Counted from the first letter of the stretch, positions 41,866 through 53,529 are shown. The stretch is DNA of 64,000 nucleotides from Laccaria trichodermophora (GCA_018417955.1 JACTVC010000017.1:1178001-1242000), one strand, 5' to 3'. Translations and numbers: made by a program. Notes: generated by a model not told the origin, from the letters alone.

Positions 41866-43860
41866 ATGCTAGACAGCCTTGCCAGAACTCAAGAGCATTT
41901 GAAGGAGAAGGTGGAACAGCTTTACGCATCGCTAAACATCCAGGAGTCATATCCTGAACTCAAGGATATCAACCTGGATTTTGTCAAGCTTTTGGTCTTA
42001 GCACGCGACCTCAAAATCAACATCCGCAAATGGGCCATCGGGAGTTTTTTTGAATGGGATCAGTTAGATCAAGCTGCTGGGGGACGTCAACAGGCCATAG
42101 GTTTGTGCTGGTGTGTTGGATTTATGTACCCTATCTAATATGACATGAAAGGAACGAAAATCCACCAAAACACACGAAATGCGATTGCCAAACGCAAACC
42201 AGCTCTTCTCAGGGCGATTCGGAAATTCAACACATACTGCGAACAACTAGCTGCGATGTACCAACCTGAATGGGAGCTGCCACTCCCAGATGCTCTCCCT
42301 GTCAAACTCAATGACTTGCGCAACAACCCGTTGCTCATGGAGGATGTCTGGATCACACGTACCACGCCGGAGGTTCCACGATGGCTAGAGGAAGTTGAGG
42401 TTCGGGTTGGCATATGAGCCATGTTGAAACTCAATCATTGCTTGGAGGAACGCCGTCGATTAGGTGTCGAGGTGGACAATCTATGCCACTGGTTTGGTTA
42501 GGAGCTCTTCGCCCTTGAGAAAGCTGTGTTGTCACCCTCTAGTGAGTCATTCCTCTACGATGTGAGAATTCAAAATTTAACTGTTCTCAGACCAAACCAT
42601 TCAGACACTTCTCAAGAGCTGTTGTGATCATCTGTTATCATTGAAGTCTCGTTGGAGTAACACACTCGCCTCCAGCCCTCGGTTTGACATGCATGTTCAG
42701 GCGGCCTTGAAAATACGAAACCAGCTTCCTACCTCCACTGGCATGACCCCCAGTTCACCTGATTCGTTCACAGCGACCTGGCTACAACCTCTGATGCAAA
42801 ACATCAATCCACTTGCGCTTGCTGATCTGGCATATCATACTATCGATTTCATACATTTGGACGACATGCAGCCGGACACAGGGGAAGTCCTCTTCGGGGA
42901 CATGATAGATGCAGAGCTTGATGAAGAAGACGAAGCGCCACCCTCTCAAAATAATGAACCGTTAACTCTTCAAGATATACCCACCCACGCTATCAAGCTG
43001 CAGTGGGAATTACCAGTAAGTGTGACTCAGCCCCTCAAATCCCCCATCTCAACGATATTCACACATTTAGGCCACTCTTGTTCATGATACGACCCTTGTT
43101 GATGCCCTGCGATTCCAAACCTTCAGGCCATTACTGACTCACAGAACGTGCTGCTGAGTACCCAACACACAACCCAACCGATACATTTTTGACGTGGAGG
43201 ATCTTGCACGCCTTGAAACCCCAGGGTCTCGCCTTAATGATGTTTGCATCAATAGCACCGCTGCTCTTTTTCAACATATGTGGTCTCGCCCCAGTGAATT
43301 TCACGAAACAGACAGCAAACTCTGCACGATTTTTTCGACATTTGATCTTCACATGGCGCGATACAATTGCTCGCATTCAGAAATTTGGTGCCAGATGCGT
43401 CATCTGGAATTTTGGCATAAAGACGTGTGGCTCCTGCCCATCCATCGATCCCGCCCAACTGGCCATTGGGTACTTGCCATTATCTTGGTGTCCAGCCATA
43501 CCATTCTTTTGTTTGACAGCCTCGCAGACACGGCTCTGTGGAAATGTGAGATAGATGTGAGTGAATGAGTCTCCACTGTATCATTACACTTACTCTTTTC
43601 TAGGAAATCATGTTGCTTATCACCTGTCTGGTTCTCGCATCCAACCACGAGGGACATCCCCTGCACATCATCACAGAGGAAGGGTGGACGGCACAACCTC
43701 TATTATTGGATGCTGTTCAGAACAATGCCTTCAGCTGTGGATTGTGGGTTCTCGCCAGCATTGCAGCCATCTTAAGAGGGTGCCATGTTACTGGCTGAAG
43801 GAGGGGGAACTTGAGGCATTCAGACAGGCTTTAGTTAGACATGTCTACATTCTTCCCTGA
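41866..43860 (+). pseudogene. KDZ transposase 3' fragment with Ulp1 (C48) protease domain, broken
   Basis: After the LTR element the gene continues with LDSLARTQEHLKEKVEQLY, then the conserved KPALLRAIRKFNTYCEQLAA and DVWITRTTPEVPRW segments of CxC1 KDZ proteins. A C-terminal Ulp1-like cysteine protease follows: LNDVCIN near 43235, His in GHWVLAII (about 43464), Asp in LFDSLAD (about 43515) and Cys in FSCGLWVLASI (about 43736). Ulp1 fusions are known in this transposase class. In-frame stops are TGA at 42415-42417 (expected Arg) and TAG at 42499-42501 (expected Gln). A -1 frameshift lies near 43797, just before the C-terminus. It is non-functional as it stands. Confidence 0.85.
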
Positions 43861-43910
43861 TATGTACCTTTGATAACAGTTACATTTCGATGTGCTGTAA
43901 CTTAATGAGT

Positions 43911-44640
43911 TTACGAAGTCTGATATGCATACCCATGGGCTAAGTAGGCAGCTTGGAACCCCAAAATCCCCACCAATGCCTCACACAGCAATTGCTCAAG
44001 CCAATGAATGGTCTCCCTGACCTCCAAAGTCATCTCATGGACTTCTTGCCAACTCTCGCTGACTCCTTCAAGCTGGACAAGTTCATCCTCGTAGCGCCTG
44101 AAGTGACTCTGGAATTCTTCGAGAACAGTGATTTGGTTCGAAAGTGATTCAGTCTTCATAGTTCTTAGATAGTCCCGAGCAGCGGCCTCAACAAAAGATT
44201 TGCGGCATCCCTCAGTGTAGATGCGAAATTTCGTATGGCGAGAACCCACCTGAGATGTCCAGTAGTCCAGGTCTGAAGAGCTACCAATGTACTAGTGTCA
44301 GCGCGTCACCAGAACAATATGGTAATTAACATACGTTTGGGCCCATTGAATGGAAGAGCTGCTCGATGGTGTATTTGACAACCCACTTGAAGTGTCTGTG
44401 GTGGTGAGTCCCAGAGAGACACTAAATAGAGTGAGCGTATGATGATGGAGCCAATGGCGTAGCTTACTTATGTCTTTTCTTCCGTCGGCGTGCCAGAATT
44501 TCACACTTATGGCTGGTGTCGAGTGAGTTATTAGAAGTAGTATACAGTAATCTGACTCACCTTTGGTAGCTGCAGGTGCTCTTAGCTCTGTTGGCATCAT
44601 GTTTGGCCTTGGCCGAGTGATACAACTGTGGTTGTGCCAT
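43911..44640 (-). CDS. Small basic/coiled-coil companion gene of the second KDZ element
   Basis: It starts at the ATG at 44640. Exons 44561-44640 and 44468-44512 join in phase. They encode a basic N-terminus with YHSAKAKHDANRAKS and ARRRKKRH, the pattern common in small proteins next to KDZ genes in basidiomycetes. A Ser/Thr-rich exon follows (44335-44421), then a helical C-terminal part to 43911 with RRYEDELVQLEGV, SWQEVHEMT and WLEQLLCEALVG. The exon joins between 44335 and 44250 do not stay in phase in my reading, so that part of the model is uncertain or damaged. It is convergent with the KDZ gene. Role unknown. Confidence 0.6.
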
Positions 44641-45261
44641 TGAGAGAGAGTGAAAGGTCAGTATCAGTAGGGAAAGTCACAACAGAACTGGCGTATGGTC
44701 TGACCTTTACTCTTTTTTTTTTTCTAGCATGCGAATGCAAGAAATACATATAAAGGAGTGATCTAGGGTTATTATAGATCCATTCCACCTTGTTTCTCAG
44801 GCAGGAAACGAACACTGTAATATTCTATGGTGACTTTATGTTGCATATAGCCATTTGTTTATCGGCTACCTTTCAGGCCGCAGTTATCTGGCAGATATCT
44901 CCACAAACATGGAGATAAGTTCTGCAGATTACTTCCGCAAATTAATTCCAATCATATATCAATGTCCATAGCTGAAAACAATCTATACAGTTCCTTGCAG
45001 TGGAAGACTGTGCTGCTCCCTTGTTGGACGTCTGGTTTCCATTGTGTTTGAACTCACCACCCTGCCTAACACTAATCTATTTTTGGGTGTTGACGGTGGC
45101 TTACGGCCATTACCGAACAACTGTACAGTTGTTTGTATATAAACCCCATCAACCCTGACTTCGCCCCTTAACTCCCTTCCACATCAATCCCCCCTCTAAC
45201 TTTGTTCCATTCTACTCAATCATTCCCATCACTCTCTTCATCCCCTCCACCCACCTCTTTC
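44641..45261. other. Intergenic, no gene; promoter of the viroplasmin-fold gene at its end
   Basis: AT-rich and stop-filled in all frames. A TATATAAA box at 45136-45143 and a pyrimidine-rich leader (45160-45260) lead to the next gene. Confidence 0.6.
45136..45143 (+). promoter_or_regulatory. TATA box for the viroplasmin-fold gene
   Basis: TATATAAA lies 119 bases before the ATG at 45262 and is followed by a CT-rich stretch common at fungal transcription starts. Confidence 0.6.
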
Positions 45262-46017
45262 ATGTGTCTTCGTAAGTCCACTCACCCTCCCTTCTCTCTC
45301 CGAATCACATTGACTCATGAACATTCCAGACAACCTCTCAACAAGCTCATTGAGCGCCGCGCCTGCCCCTGGTAGCTCTATGAATGGTAGGTAGTCATTC
45401 ACTGTTACACGCCTGTCTACTGATGTATGCTTCAGATGACATGCTGGCCAATGCGCCAACCATTGTTATGGGGCGCTCTAGCAATGGTAAGTAACCCTCT
45501 GTGGTGTATGCGTGAAGCTAACCAAGAGTATATGATCTGTAGATACGACCCACGCCAGCCCCAGCCACATGGTCATTGAAGGTAGCACCATTTTCCTTTG
45601 TGTTGGGTCAGCTGCTGATCATCTGTTAGTGCCTGATTCTCCAACATCGTCTGAGCAGGAGTTGGCACCTGCCTATCCGCCACCTCCCGTTGATGGGACC
45701 CTCCTCAGTAGTGGGACTGGCGCTAATGATGATATCCTCGTGATCGCTTGTGGCCACTGTGATGCCCGGAATTTGGTGGAAACCTCCAAAGATTACTATT
45801 ATGTTGTTTTTAAAGGCAGGGGCGCCATTGGTGTTTATCATAGTCTGGTAAGTGTGTCGCTGGACTTACAGTGTCGATGTGACGTTGTCTTCAGGAAGCA
45901 ACAGACGTTCTTTGCATGGGTGTTCCCAATGCTTTGTGCAAAAGATATACCACCCGAAGTGCCGCATTCGACGCCTTAGCTCACGCAGAGTGTACCAATA
46001 CCATTGCGTGGCTCTAG
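45262..46017 (+). CDS. Viroplasmin-fold (RNase H1 N-terminal-like) protein
   Basis: Five exons (45262-45271, 45330-45386, 45436-45486, 45543-45847, 45895-46017) total 546 bases with all phases matching, giving 181 residues. The first two-thirds is Ser/Pro/Ala-rich and probably disordered. The C-terminus holds the fold marker YYYVVFKGRGAIGVYHS, then a hydrophobic strand, KRYTTRSAAFDALAHAE and AW. This is the order seen in the small RNA-DNA hybrid-binding domain at the N-terminus of eukaryotic RNase H1. No RNase H catalytic domain follows. Agaricomycetes have many such proteins of unknown role. The tiny first exon (MCL) and four introns in 756 bp are typical of the group. Confidence 0.85.
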
Positions 46018-46740
46018 GGTGGCAGTCTTGCTCATGCCCCTCGCCGCTCGCTTCAACTCTTTGCATGAACCCTTTGCATGTATCTATACCCTGATCAAGC
46101 ACTCTCCTTTCCACATTTTTTGGACTCATTGAACAATGCCCTGTTTTGTTATTGCTTTGCCTGTATTTAAGCACTCTCATATCCATGTTTCTTGGACTCC
46201 ATTCACACTCTCCCATTCACATTTCTTGTACTCCATTCACGCTCTCCCATCCACGTTTCTTGGACTCCATTCACGCCACATGTCATCAGTCCCATCTCAT
46301 TAACCAATCTTGTATCACTTCCTCCTATGTTTTTTGGACTCAACGCCTCACAATTTTGATGATTTTATTTTATACCATACCCTATTTATGCTGCCTCCCC
46401 CACCCTCGCCCTCTCTTCTTGCTAGATGTATCACCATCTTGTGTTGTATCATATAATAGAGTTGCATTTGTACAACTTGTGTCTACCATGTGACCAAGCT
46501 CGCTTGCATAAGCAACACAAGCCCTCTGGCCTCTTAACCTTGTTGCACATCGCCCTGGCTGACACCGTTTCCCTGACATACATGCCCCCGATCGTTGACA
46601 TACTACCAGCTGCTTCCAGCACATCCACCAAGGCACTTTGCCTGTTTACTCATTGTTTGACGCCATTGTTTGACAGGGAGAGTGCTGATTGCTGTCCAGG
46701 CTGTCAATTTGTGAGGTCTTTACCCTCCCCCACATAATCC
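46018..46740. repeat. Non-coding; 34-36-bp minisatellite at 46095-46275
   Basis: About five units of the type CATTCACACTCTCCCATCCA followed by GTTTCTTGGACTC. No gene is seen in the rest. Confidence 0.6.
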
Positions 46741-46985
46741 ATATGGACTCCACTGGACTCCACTGGAGTCCACTGGAGTCCAGTGGATTCCAGTGGCCCT
46801 CTTACCAGGCCAGATTGGCTGGCAGAATGCCCAGTCCACTGGAGTCCAGTCCAGTCCAGTCCAGTCCAGTCCAGTCCAGTCCAGTGGACTCCCACTGGAC
46901 TGCCAGCCACTTTCCTGAGTCCAGTCCCAGTCCAGTGGACTATGAGTCCAGTCAGAGTCCAGTGGATTGCAGTCATTCCAGTATA
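46715..46985. repeat. AGTCC-type self-complementary array with terminal motif
   Basis: It begins with GGTCTTTACCCTCCCCCACATAATCC, whose inverted counterpart closes the array at 54447-54782. It then runs through CCACTGGACTCC/GGAGTCCAGTGG units and a perfect (CCAGT)n stretch. The units are mutually complementary, so a single strand can fold back. It may be the left end of an element whose right end is at 54782. Confidence 0.7.
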
Positions 46986-47064
46986 TTATTATTATTATAT
47001 ATGAATACTACTAAAAAAGCGAAAATAGACTATACAATATACAAGCTATACTTACAATTTTATT

Positions 47065-48475
47065 GGTGTTGCACAATCCTTGGTAAGTGTGACGACCAGT
47101 GACATGCTGTGACATAGCATCACAGGGCCAATTTCTTGAGACATGGACTTTGTACCTTCCACAACACCAATCCAATATATTTTTTGCAGTGGGTTTGAGG
47201 GAATGATGTGATTGAATACACTGAGAGAGTTTTCCATATAGAAATTGTATTTATTGCTCCAAAAATGCGAAATCAGCTTGTTTTCCCTGCCAAATTTGGC
47301 ACTCTGGAGAGATTGGACTATAACTTTCCAACCACAACACATATGAACATGGTTTGTAGGAGGATATTACTTGGAATTTGAATTCCAATCGATCTACGGA
47401 TCCAGAATTTTTATTTGTGGCCCCTATGTTGAGATCACCCCTAGGAATGGGCACTTTAACATAGTTATGAGGTAGTAATTAAAATTCTGGACCCGTAGGA
47501 TTGAAGCCACATACTAATCGGTTATTTAGTCTCTGCAAATCTAAGCCAAAATCCTATCCATTGTAAAGCTGATAGCTCGAGTAGGCAACATAGGGCTAAT
47601 AGGTGCTGCATAGCCACCAAAATCAGACACATTGTAGATTTTTATACATTTGAATAGAGACTATTTATGCAATTCTGGCACATTTTTTTTCTTGTAAATC
47701 GGTGGAGAATTGACTGAGCTACATCATTTACAAGTTTGAGCTGTCCGGAGAAGCATTACCAGTCTGCCAAATTGGGAAGGTGCCTGTTTTGGCCACTACT
47801 TATAGATGGCCCAAACTTGTAAATGATGTAGCTCAGTCAATTCTCCACCGATTTACAAGAAAAAAAATGCGCCAGAATTGCATAAATAGTCTCTATTCAA
47901 ATGTATAAAAATCTACAATGTGTCTGATTTTGGTGGCTATGCAGCACCTATTAGCCCTATGTTGCCTACTCGAGCTATCAGCTTTACAATGGATAGGATT
48001 TTGGCTTAGATTTGCAGAGACTAAATAACCGATTAGTATGTGGCTTCAATCCTACGGGTCCAGAATTTTAATTACTACCTCATAACTATGTTAAAGTGCC
48101 CATTCCTAGGGGTGATCTCAACATAGGGGCCACAAATAAAAATTCTGGATCTGTAGATTGATTGGAATTCAAATTCCAAGTAATATCCTCCTACAAACCA
48201 TGTTCATATGTGTTGTGGTTGGAAAGTTATAGTCCAATCTCTCCAGAGTGCCAAATTTGGCAGGGAAAACAAGCTGATTTCGCATTTTTGGAGCAATAAA
48301 TACAATTTCTACATGGAAAACTCTCTCAGTGTATTCAATCACATCATTCCCTCAAACCCACTGCAAAAAATATATTGGATTGGTGTTGTGGAAGGTACAA
48401 AGTCCATGTCTCAAGAAATTGGCCCTGTGACACTATGTCACTGGTCGTCACACTTACCAAGGATTGTGCAACACC
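47065..48475. mobile_element. Palindromic element D (1.4 kb, 9-bp target duplication)
   Basis: Flanked by AATTTTATT at 47056-47064 and 48476-48484. The ends are GGTGTTGCACAATCCTTGGT in inverted orientation. The arms run to about 47740 and from about 47814, with a centre of about 73 bases. It is non-coding. A 9-bp duplication with very long inverted repeats suggests a Mutator-like (MULE) mover. The two arms are almost identical except for a small difference near 47100/48435. Confidence 0.9.
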
Positions 48476-48484
48476 AATTTTATT

Positions 48485-48968
48485 GATCAATGAATGGAAG
48501 TGTTATAACTTATGTATAGTGTGGGTCAGTGATAGCTGCAATCACTGCGTTTCCCGCTGAATTTCTTTTTTCGTACAATGTGGGAAAGTCCAACTTTCCA
48601 GGCTCGTTCCTTGTTGTCTTCGAACAAAACTACCAAACATTCTCATACCTACCCGTTTTTTCTTTCCCTCCCTTTTCCATATCAATTGCGACAGAAAACC
48701 TCCCTCAACACCATGTTTTCTGTGCTTCCCTGTCATTTTAAGGTGATTGGGTATCATGCTTTTCGCCGTTCCCAATCACACGTTGTTTTGTAAGGAATAC
48801 ATGGTAAAGTTCGTCTTTCTGCTGCTTCCTCGGTTGCGACTAGATTTATATATATAGGAAATCTCAAGTGCTGAGGTACTTCGTACTTAAGTTATATGAA
48901 GTTCAGATATTCCTCAAACCCTGCTGAAGTTAATACATGGTAAGTACTACACTTACTTCTTCGAGGAC
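48485..48968. other. No gene seen
   Basis: AT-rich and CT-rich DNA without a convincing frame. It could hold the promoter of the short frame that starts at 48969. Confidence 0.35.
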
Positions 48969-49152
48969 GTGGCTCACCAGACCTTGCAGCTGCCACGTAG
49001 TGCTTTCGCTCCCCCGCTTCCGCCTCACCTTGCCTGCCCTCGGCCGCGCCCTCGGAAAAGCCTCACACATGCTGAACGTGAACAGCGCCGCCGCAAGTTA
49101 GGCTTACCCTGTGCGCTCGACAAATGGCTCCACAAGTCGCTTCCCATAGGAG
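48969..49152 (+). pseudogene. 5' fragment of an unknown gene cut by an ATTCC-array element
   Basis: An open frame of about 61 codons is Pro-rich and then strongly basic (HAEREQRRRKLGLP). It runs straight into the repeat element at 49153. It is too short to identify. The frame at 50850-51300 on the other side may be its continuation. Confidence 0.35.
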
Positions 49153-50849
49153 GTCTTATCAGTGCCCCCCCTATTCCTGCAGGATTCCGGTCATTCCTGT
49201 GGAATTCCGGTGGATTCCTGTGGATTCCGGTGGAATGAAATTTAGCAGTAAGCCCTGCTAAATTTGTCATTCCTGTGTTTTCTCATTCCGGTGGAATCTG
49301 ATCATTCCGGAATTTACACCGGAATGGTCCCCGGAATGGTCTTCCCCGGAATGGGCAGGAATGGTGTTCCCCGGAATGGTCAGGAATGGATTATAGTCCA
49401 ATCTGTTTATTTTATTTATTTGTCAATGTATTATAGTTTATTTATTTTCGATGGATAACAAACAATGTTTGTTTGGCAAAGATGCTCACCAAACACGGTC
49501 ACTCTCTTCTTCCACCACCACCACCATGCTCGTCGCCGCCGCCGACGCCACGCCATCACCGTCACCCATAGCCACCACCACCCACGTCACTCCTCTATCA
49601 CCCATGGCCACCACGACCACCAACATCGACCACGCCGCCCTTCAACAACAACGCGGCGACGCCACGTCACGAAACAACGAGCGCCAGAACCCACGAAAAC
49701 GCTCCCCCGCCCACGAAAACACCCCACTGCCCACGAAAACACCCCAACACCCACGAAAATGACACCCCGCCCACGAAACGACGCCCAGCACCCACGCACA
49801 CCGCCAGCGGACACGAAACAACGGCCAACGGATGCAAAACCACGCCCGCGGACACGAAAAACGCCCAACGCACAGAAAACAACGACCAACGGACACGTAA
49901 CAACACCCAGCGAACACGAACGACACCCAGCGCCCACGAACGACACCCAGCGAACACGAACGACACCCAGCGCCCATAGAACGATGCCACGGACGACAAC
50001 GACGACGGGACGACGTGTCCACGTCAACAACGACAACGGGACGACGTGTCCACGCCAACACGTCTACGCCAACGACGACGTGTCGACGCCAACACGTCTA
50101 CAACACCCAGCACCCACACAACGATGCTACGGACGACGACGACGACGCGACGACGTATTCACGCCAACGTATCTACAACCATGTACACTACACCACCCCT
50201 CCCCCTCCCTCACTCCCCTCCTTCCCCTCCCCATCACCCCTTCCCCTCCCTCCCCTCTCCATCACCCCCTTCCCCATCACCCCCTTCCCCTCCCTCCCTT
50301 CTCCATCACCCCCTCTCCACCACTTCCTCCCCTCTCTATCACTCCCTCCCTATCCACCACTCCCTCCATAACTCTCCACCCCTCCCTACCCCTTTCCTTC
50401 TCCCTGCCTCTTTCCTTCTCCATAGCCTGCTCCCTTGTCCCCACCCCCTTTCCTTGTACCTCTCCTTCCTTAAATATAGATTGTATATAGTAGTATATAA
50501 TAAAATATGTTTTATGTCATTTTAAATACATTATAATGACTTCAAATTTATTCTGAGTATTAAGTTGGTTATCAAGTCACATGACTTTAGCTGATCAGGA
50601 CATGTACTGGTAAATCTACATGAGTTCAGAGGATTCCAGTGTAATTCCACTGGATTCCTGTGTAATTCCTGTGGATTCCTGTGTAATTCCTGTGGATTCC
50701 TGTGGAATTCCTGTGGATTCCTCTGGAATTCCTGTGGATTCCTCTGGAATTCCTGTGGATTCCTCTGGATTCCTCTGGAATTCCACAGGAATGACTGAAT
50801 TCCTGCAGGATTCCTGCAGGAATAGGTGGGGCACTGTAAAGTACTGTCC
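49153..50849. mobile_element. Non-coding element with ATTCC arrays at both ends and a C-rich core
   Basis: The left end TCAGTGCCCCCCCTATTCCTG and the right end CAGGAATAGGTGGGGCACTG are inverted. Just inside are arrays of CATTCCTGTGGAATTCC-type units (49170-49400 and 50625-50830). The core 49490-50480 is a very C-rich, low-complexity tract. The same architecture (array, C-rich core, array) recurs around 46715 and 53500-54782. No target duplication was identified. Confidence 0.6.
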
Positions 50850-51350
50850 CATAGCTTCGAATCCATTTGGCGAAGAATCTGAAGACATAATGAGCACAGG
50901 GTTATGGGCTCAGGACCACGTTGAATGCACAGTGAGAGTTCTTAAAGAAGAAGTCAGTTCATATGTTATATCCTTTCTCCTCTTCTATCATGATTCATTA
51001 TTTCCATAGGGACTCGTCGAGGAGCCGTTTCAGGACCCTCCTACCTACACCCTCTACATGAGCATACGTCTCCCTCCATCTTCAGGTTTTCTGATCTACT
51101 ATTGGACAAGCCCCCACGTTATCCTCGATACCTACATAGGCGACAATACCGACCTTAAGGCTCCTGACTGGGTCACTTTGATCAGCTCCCCTCGCACGTT
51201 CTGGCAGCCATGATCACACATGATCGAGGTTGTTGCAGAGCTTTCGACCGCACCAGATAACGAACAACTGTCAGCGAAGATTCAAGCCTGGTCAACAGCA
51301 GTGTCGGTATGTCCATCCTCTTCGTTGACATGATCTTGATGTTGATTCTT
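50850..51350 (+). pseudogene. Fragment of an unrecognised gene
   Basis: Protein-like exons PFGEESEDIMSTGLWAQD and (after an intron at about 50955-51009) GLVEEPFQDPPTYTLYMSI are followed by PHVILDTYIGDNT. A stop interrupts at about 51211 (FWQP then TGA). The 5' end is replaced by the array element. I do not recognise the family. Confidence 0.4.
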
Positions 51351-51925
51351 CTCTTAGCGACCTTCGCGCTTGCGTACGCAACCCCTCGCATTGTTGGCCT
51401 CGATTCCTCTCAACTGTCGATCACACAAGCCTCGCCCCTATGAGCTTGACTGCGCAGAGTCACTCGCCTACCGACTGACGTTGTTGGATGTAGCAGGATC
51501 GTCCTCCTCTCGAAGACGTACTATCACATAGTATAGTATTAGTGTCGTATCATATGGCAAAGATAATATGAAAGTTCTTTTTCTCCTCTCGCTACTGTAA
51601 GGGACAAATTTTGTGACTCAAGATATGGCGTGTAGAACCGAGTGCCGTTGAAGCGCTTTAGGCTTCTTTTCTGAGGCTCGGATTTTCTGTTGAAGAAATT
51701 CCCACGTCTGCTGGAACGCGCGTTCATCCCTCAACGCCATTCATGGTGTCTCTTGTCCTATATTCCACTAATTGCTTACTCTATCCTCCCCAATAATCGT
51801 ATTGTATCATTACACTTCATATTTCGCCGCCCGTGCGCCCGTTCTTATATTTTGTGCAAGAGCCAAGACTTGACTTCGAAATGGTACGTCCAACTGGAAA
51901 TCACATCTTTCAAGGTTGACTTACC
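51350..51925. other. No gene seen
   Basis: No frame with protein-like content longer than about 60 codons. Probably decayed flanking DNA. Confidence 0.35.
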
Positions 51926-52240
51926 TTAATCAAGCCACCAAAACGAGGAAAACGAAGGGATGTGCCTTGTGAATGCTCCCAATGTGGAGGAATCCTTTAT
52001 GTCTCACAAGAGGATCGCCGTGGACACTTGCAGCGTGACAAACTTGCGATGGCAGCAAGAAATCGATTGGAAGATGAACCAACCTCCCTGTCTAACATTA
52101 ATATTACAGAGATAATGAATGAAAATCCTTCCACACCACCCCAACAAGCCAGGTCTTTGCCTGCCACTCCTACTCGACCATTTTCCGTAGGACAACCCCC
52201 GGGAACCCCTTTGACATCGCTTACTTTTGAATTTGCTACA
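51926..52240 (+). pseudogene. N-terminal remnant of a transposon gene with CxCxxC...H finger
   Basis: The frame KPPKRGKRRDVPCECSQC, then GG, VSQEDRRGH and a Ser/Pro-rich linker, resembles the N-terminus of Plavaka-type (CACTA-like) and related basidiomycete transposase genes. It stops soon after 52200 and lies antisense under the 3' end of the minus-strand gene, so it is a truncated copy. Confidence 0.5.
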
Positions 52241-53085
52241 AGGGTTGAGACAACGGTGTCAATAAATTTTGCATTCTCGGCATCCTCTGCGTCTGTGGTT
52301 TCTTTGAGCCAGTAAGGATTCCACAGCTTATAACCCTCGGCTGACATCCGTGCAGGCAAACCAGGTTCGAGAGGTGCGGGAAGTTCCAGTGCCATCTTTC
52401 CATTAACCCGTGTATGAGTCACACCCAAGAGCGCACGCATTGTGGTTTGAACTGCATTCTATTGGGAATCAATAAACATAAAATGGAATAGGCAAGTAAC
52501 TCTTACCTCAAGCAGACTATCACGTTGCTTATGAGGTTTCTTCGCAGTTTTAGTCCCCGTACTTCCAGCCCCACTCAAGATGGGGGACGCAACCTTGTTT
52601 TCGAGCTCAGAAATCTTGTCCATGAGCAACAGGTAATCAGCCGCATGCTTGGCAGCAAGTTCAGCAAGTTGAGTCTCTGCCTTCTCGGCTCTCTCTCCTA
52701 ATGAAAGCAACATCTGGCTCAGGTCTGCTGACTGCCTGGATGTGTTCGAGATCATCATTCCACAAGGCCTCAAGGATCCAAAACCACCGTGAGGGTTTCC
52801 AGGACCATGAGGGTGTCCAGTGCCTTCACTATCGAGACGTGTTCGTTTGAACGCCTGTGGGTATGATCCCACCAATCCATGTTCTTGCTGACTGGGAGAA
52901 TAGTACATAGTCGGGGACATTCCCATCATCCCATGCTGGTTTCCGTTGGTGGGAAAGGGGGTGAGTGGTGGCATTCCATGCATATGATGATTCTCATGGA
53001 CTGATGGAGCATGAACAGGTGTCGACATCCCAAATGGCCCATTTGGTGTTAGGTTTGGCTGCTCTGTGTCAAAGGCTAGGTTCAT
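51997..53085 (-). CDS. Uncharacterised protein with coiled coil; 3' end chimeric
   Basis: Two exons (52507-53085, 51997-52458) join in phase to 346 residues. Residues 1-110 are Gly/Pro/His/Met-rich and disordered. About 115-165 is a coiled coil (LSQMLLSLGERAEKAETQLA). The second exon begins with a conserved-looking block containing MRALLGVTHTRVNGK, LWNPYW and AKFIDTVVSTL. Beyond about 52230 the frame runs antisense through the transposon remnant, so the last 75 or so residues are probably not original. Similar coiled-coil plus short globular proteins are common near basidiomycete transposons, but I cannot name the family. Confidence 0.6.
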
Positions 53086-53500
53086 GGAGGATATTGTCGA
53101 GGATACTAGGAGGTCTTTACTAGCAGTACCGGGGCTTTTTTCTCCCTTTTTTCGATCACTTTAGGAGTGCATGATATTTCGATCAATTGAATAGATATGA
53201 AAAGATGACATTTTTCGTGAAAACCAAGTCCGGAAACATGAAAGGTTATCCAAGGGAATTGGATGTCACCCACATTGTTCTATGAGGTATACATGTTAAA
53301 AGATCAGACTTTTCGCCCCAAGGAAAGTTCGAAAAATGGTGTAAAGTCTTGAAAAAATAAACTGTGAAAGTCTGTTGTAGTCTTTTTCCGAAAGTCCGAT
53401 GTTTATTCGTGTTTCTCGCTAAATACAATTCAGTGCAAAACACAGTGAATAAGGATCCATGATTTTGTTCAGTCTGCGGGGTGAGGTCACGTGACTTACC
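53086..53500. promoter_or_regulatory. Upstream region of the minus-strand gene; no other gene
   Basis: AT-rich, no open frame of note; presumed promoter DNA for the gene starting at 53085. Confidence 0.4.
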
Positions 53501-53529
53501 TGAGGGCGTGCCATATCGTCACATCTTCT

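Noticed and set aside
49465..50525. Frames of 100-340 codons rich in His, Pro, Arg and Thr
   Set aside because: They arise from C-rich low-complexity DNA, overlap each other on both strands, and show no folded-protein character.
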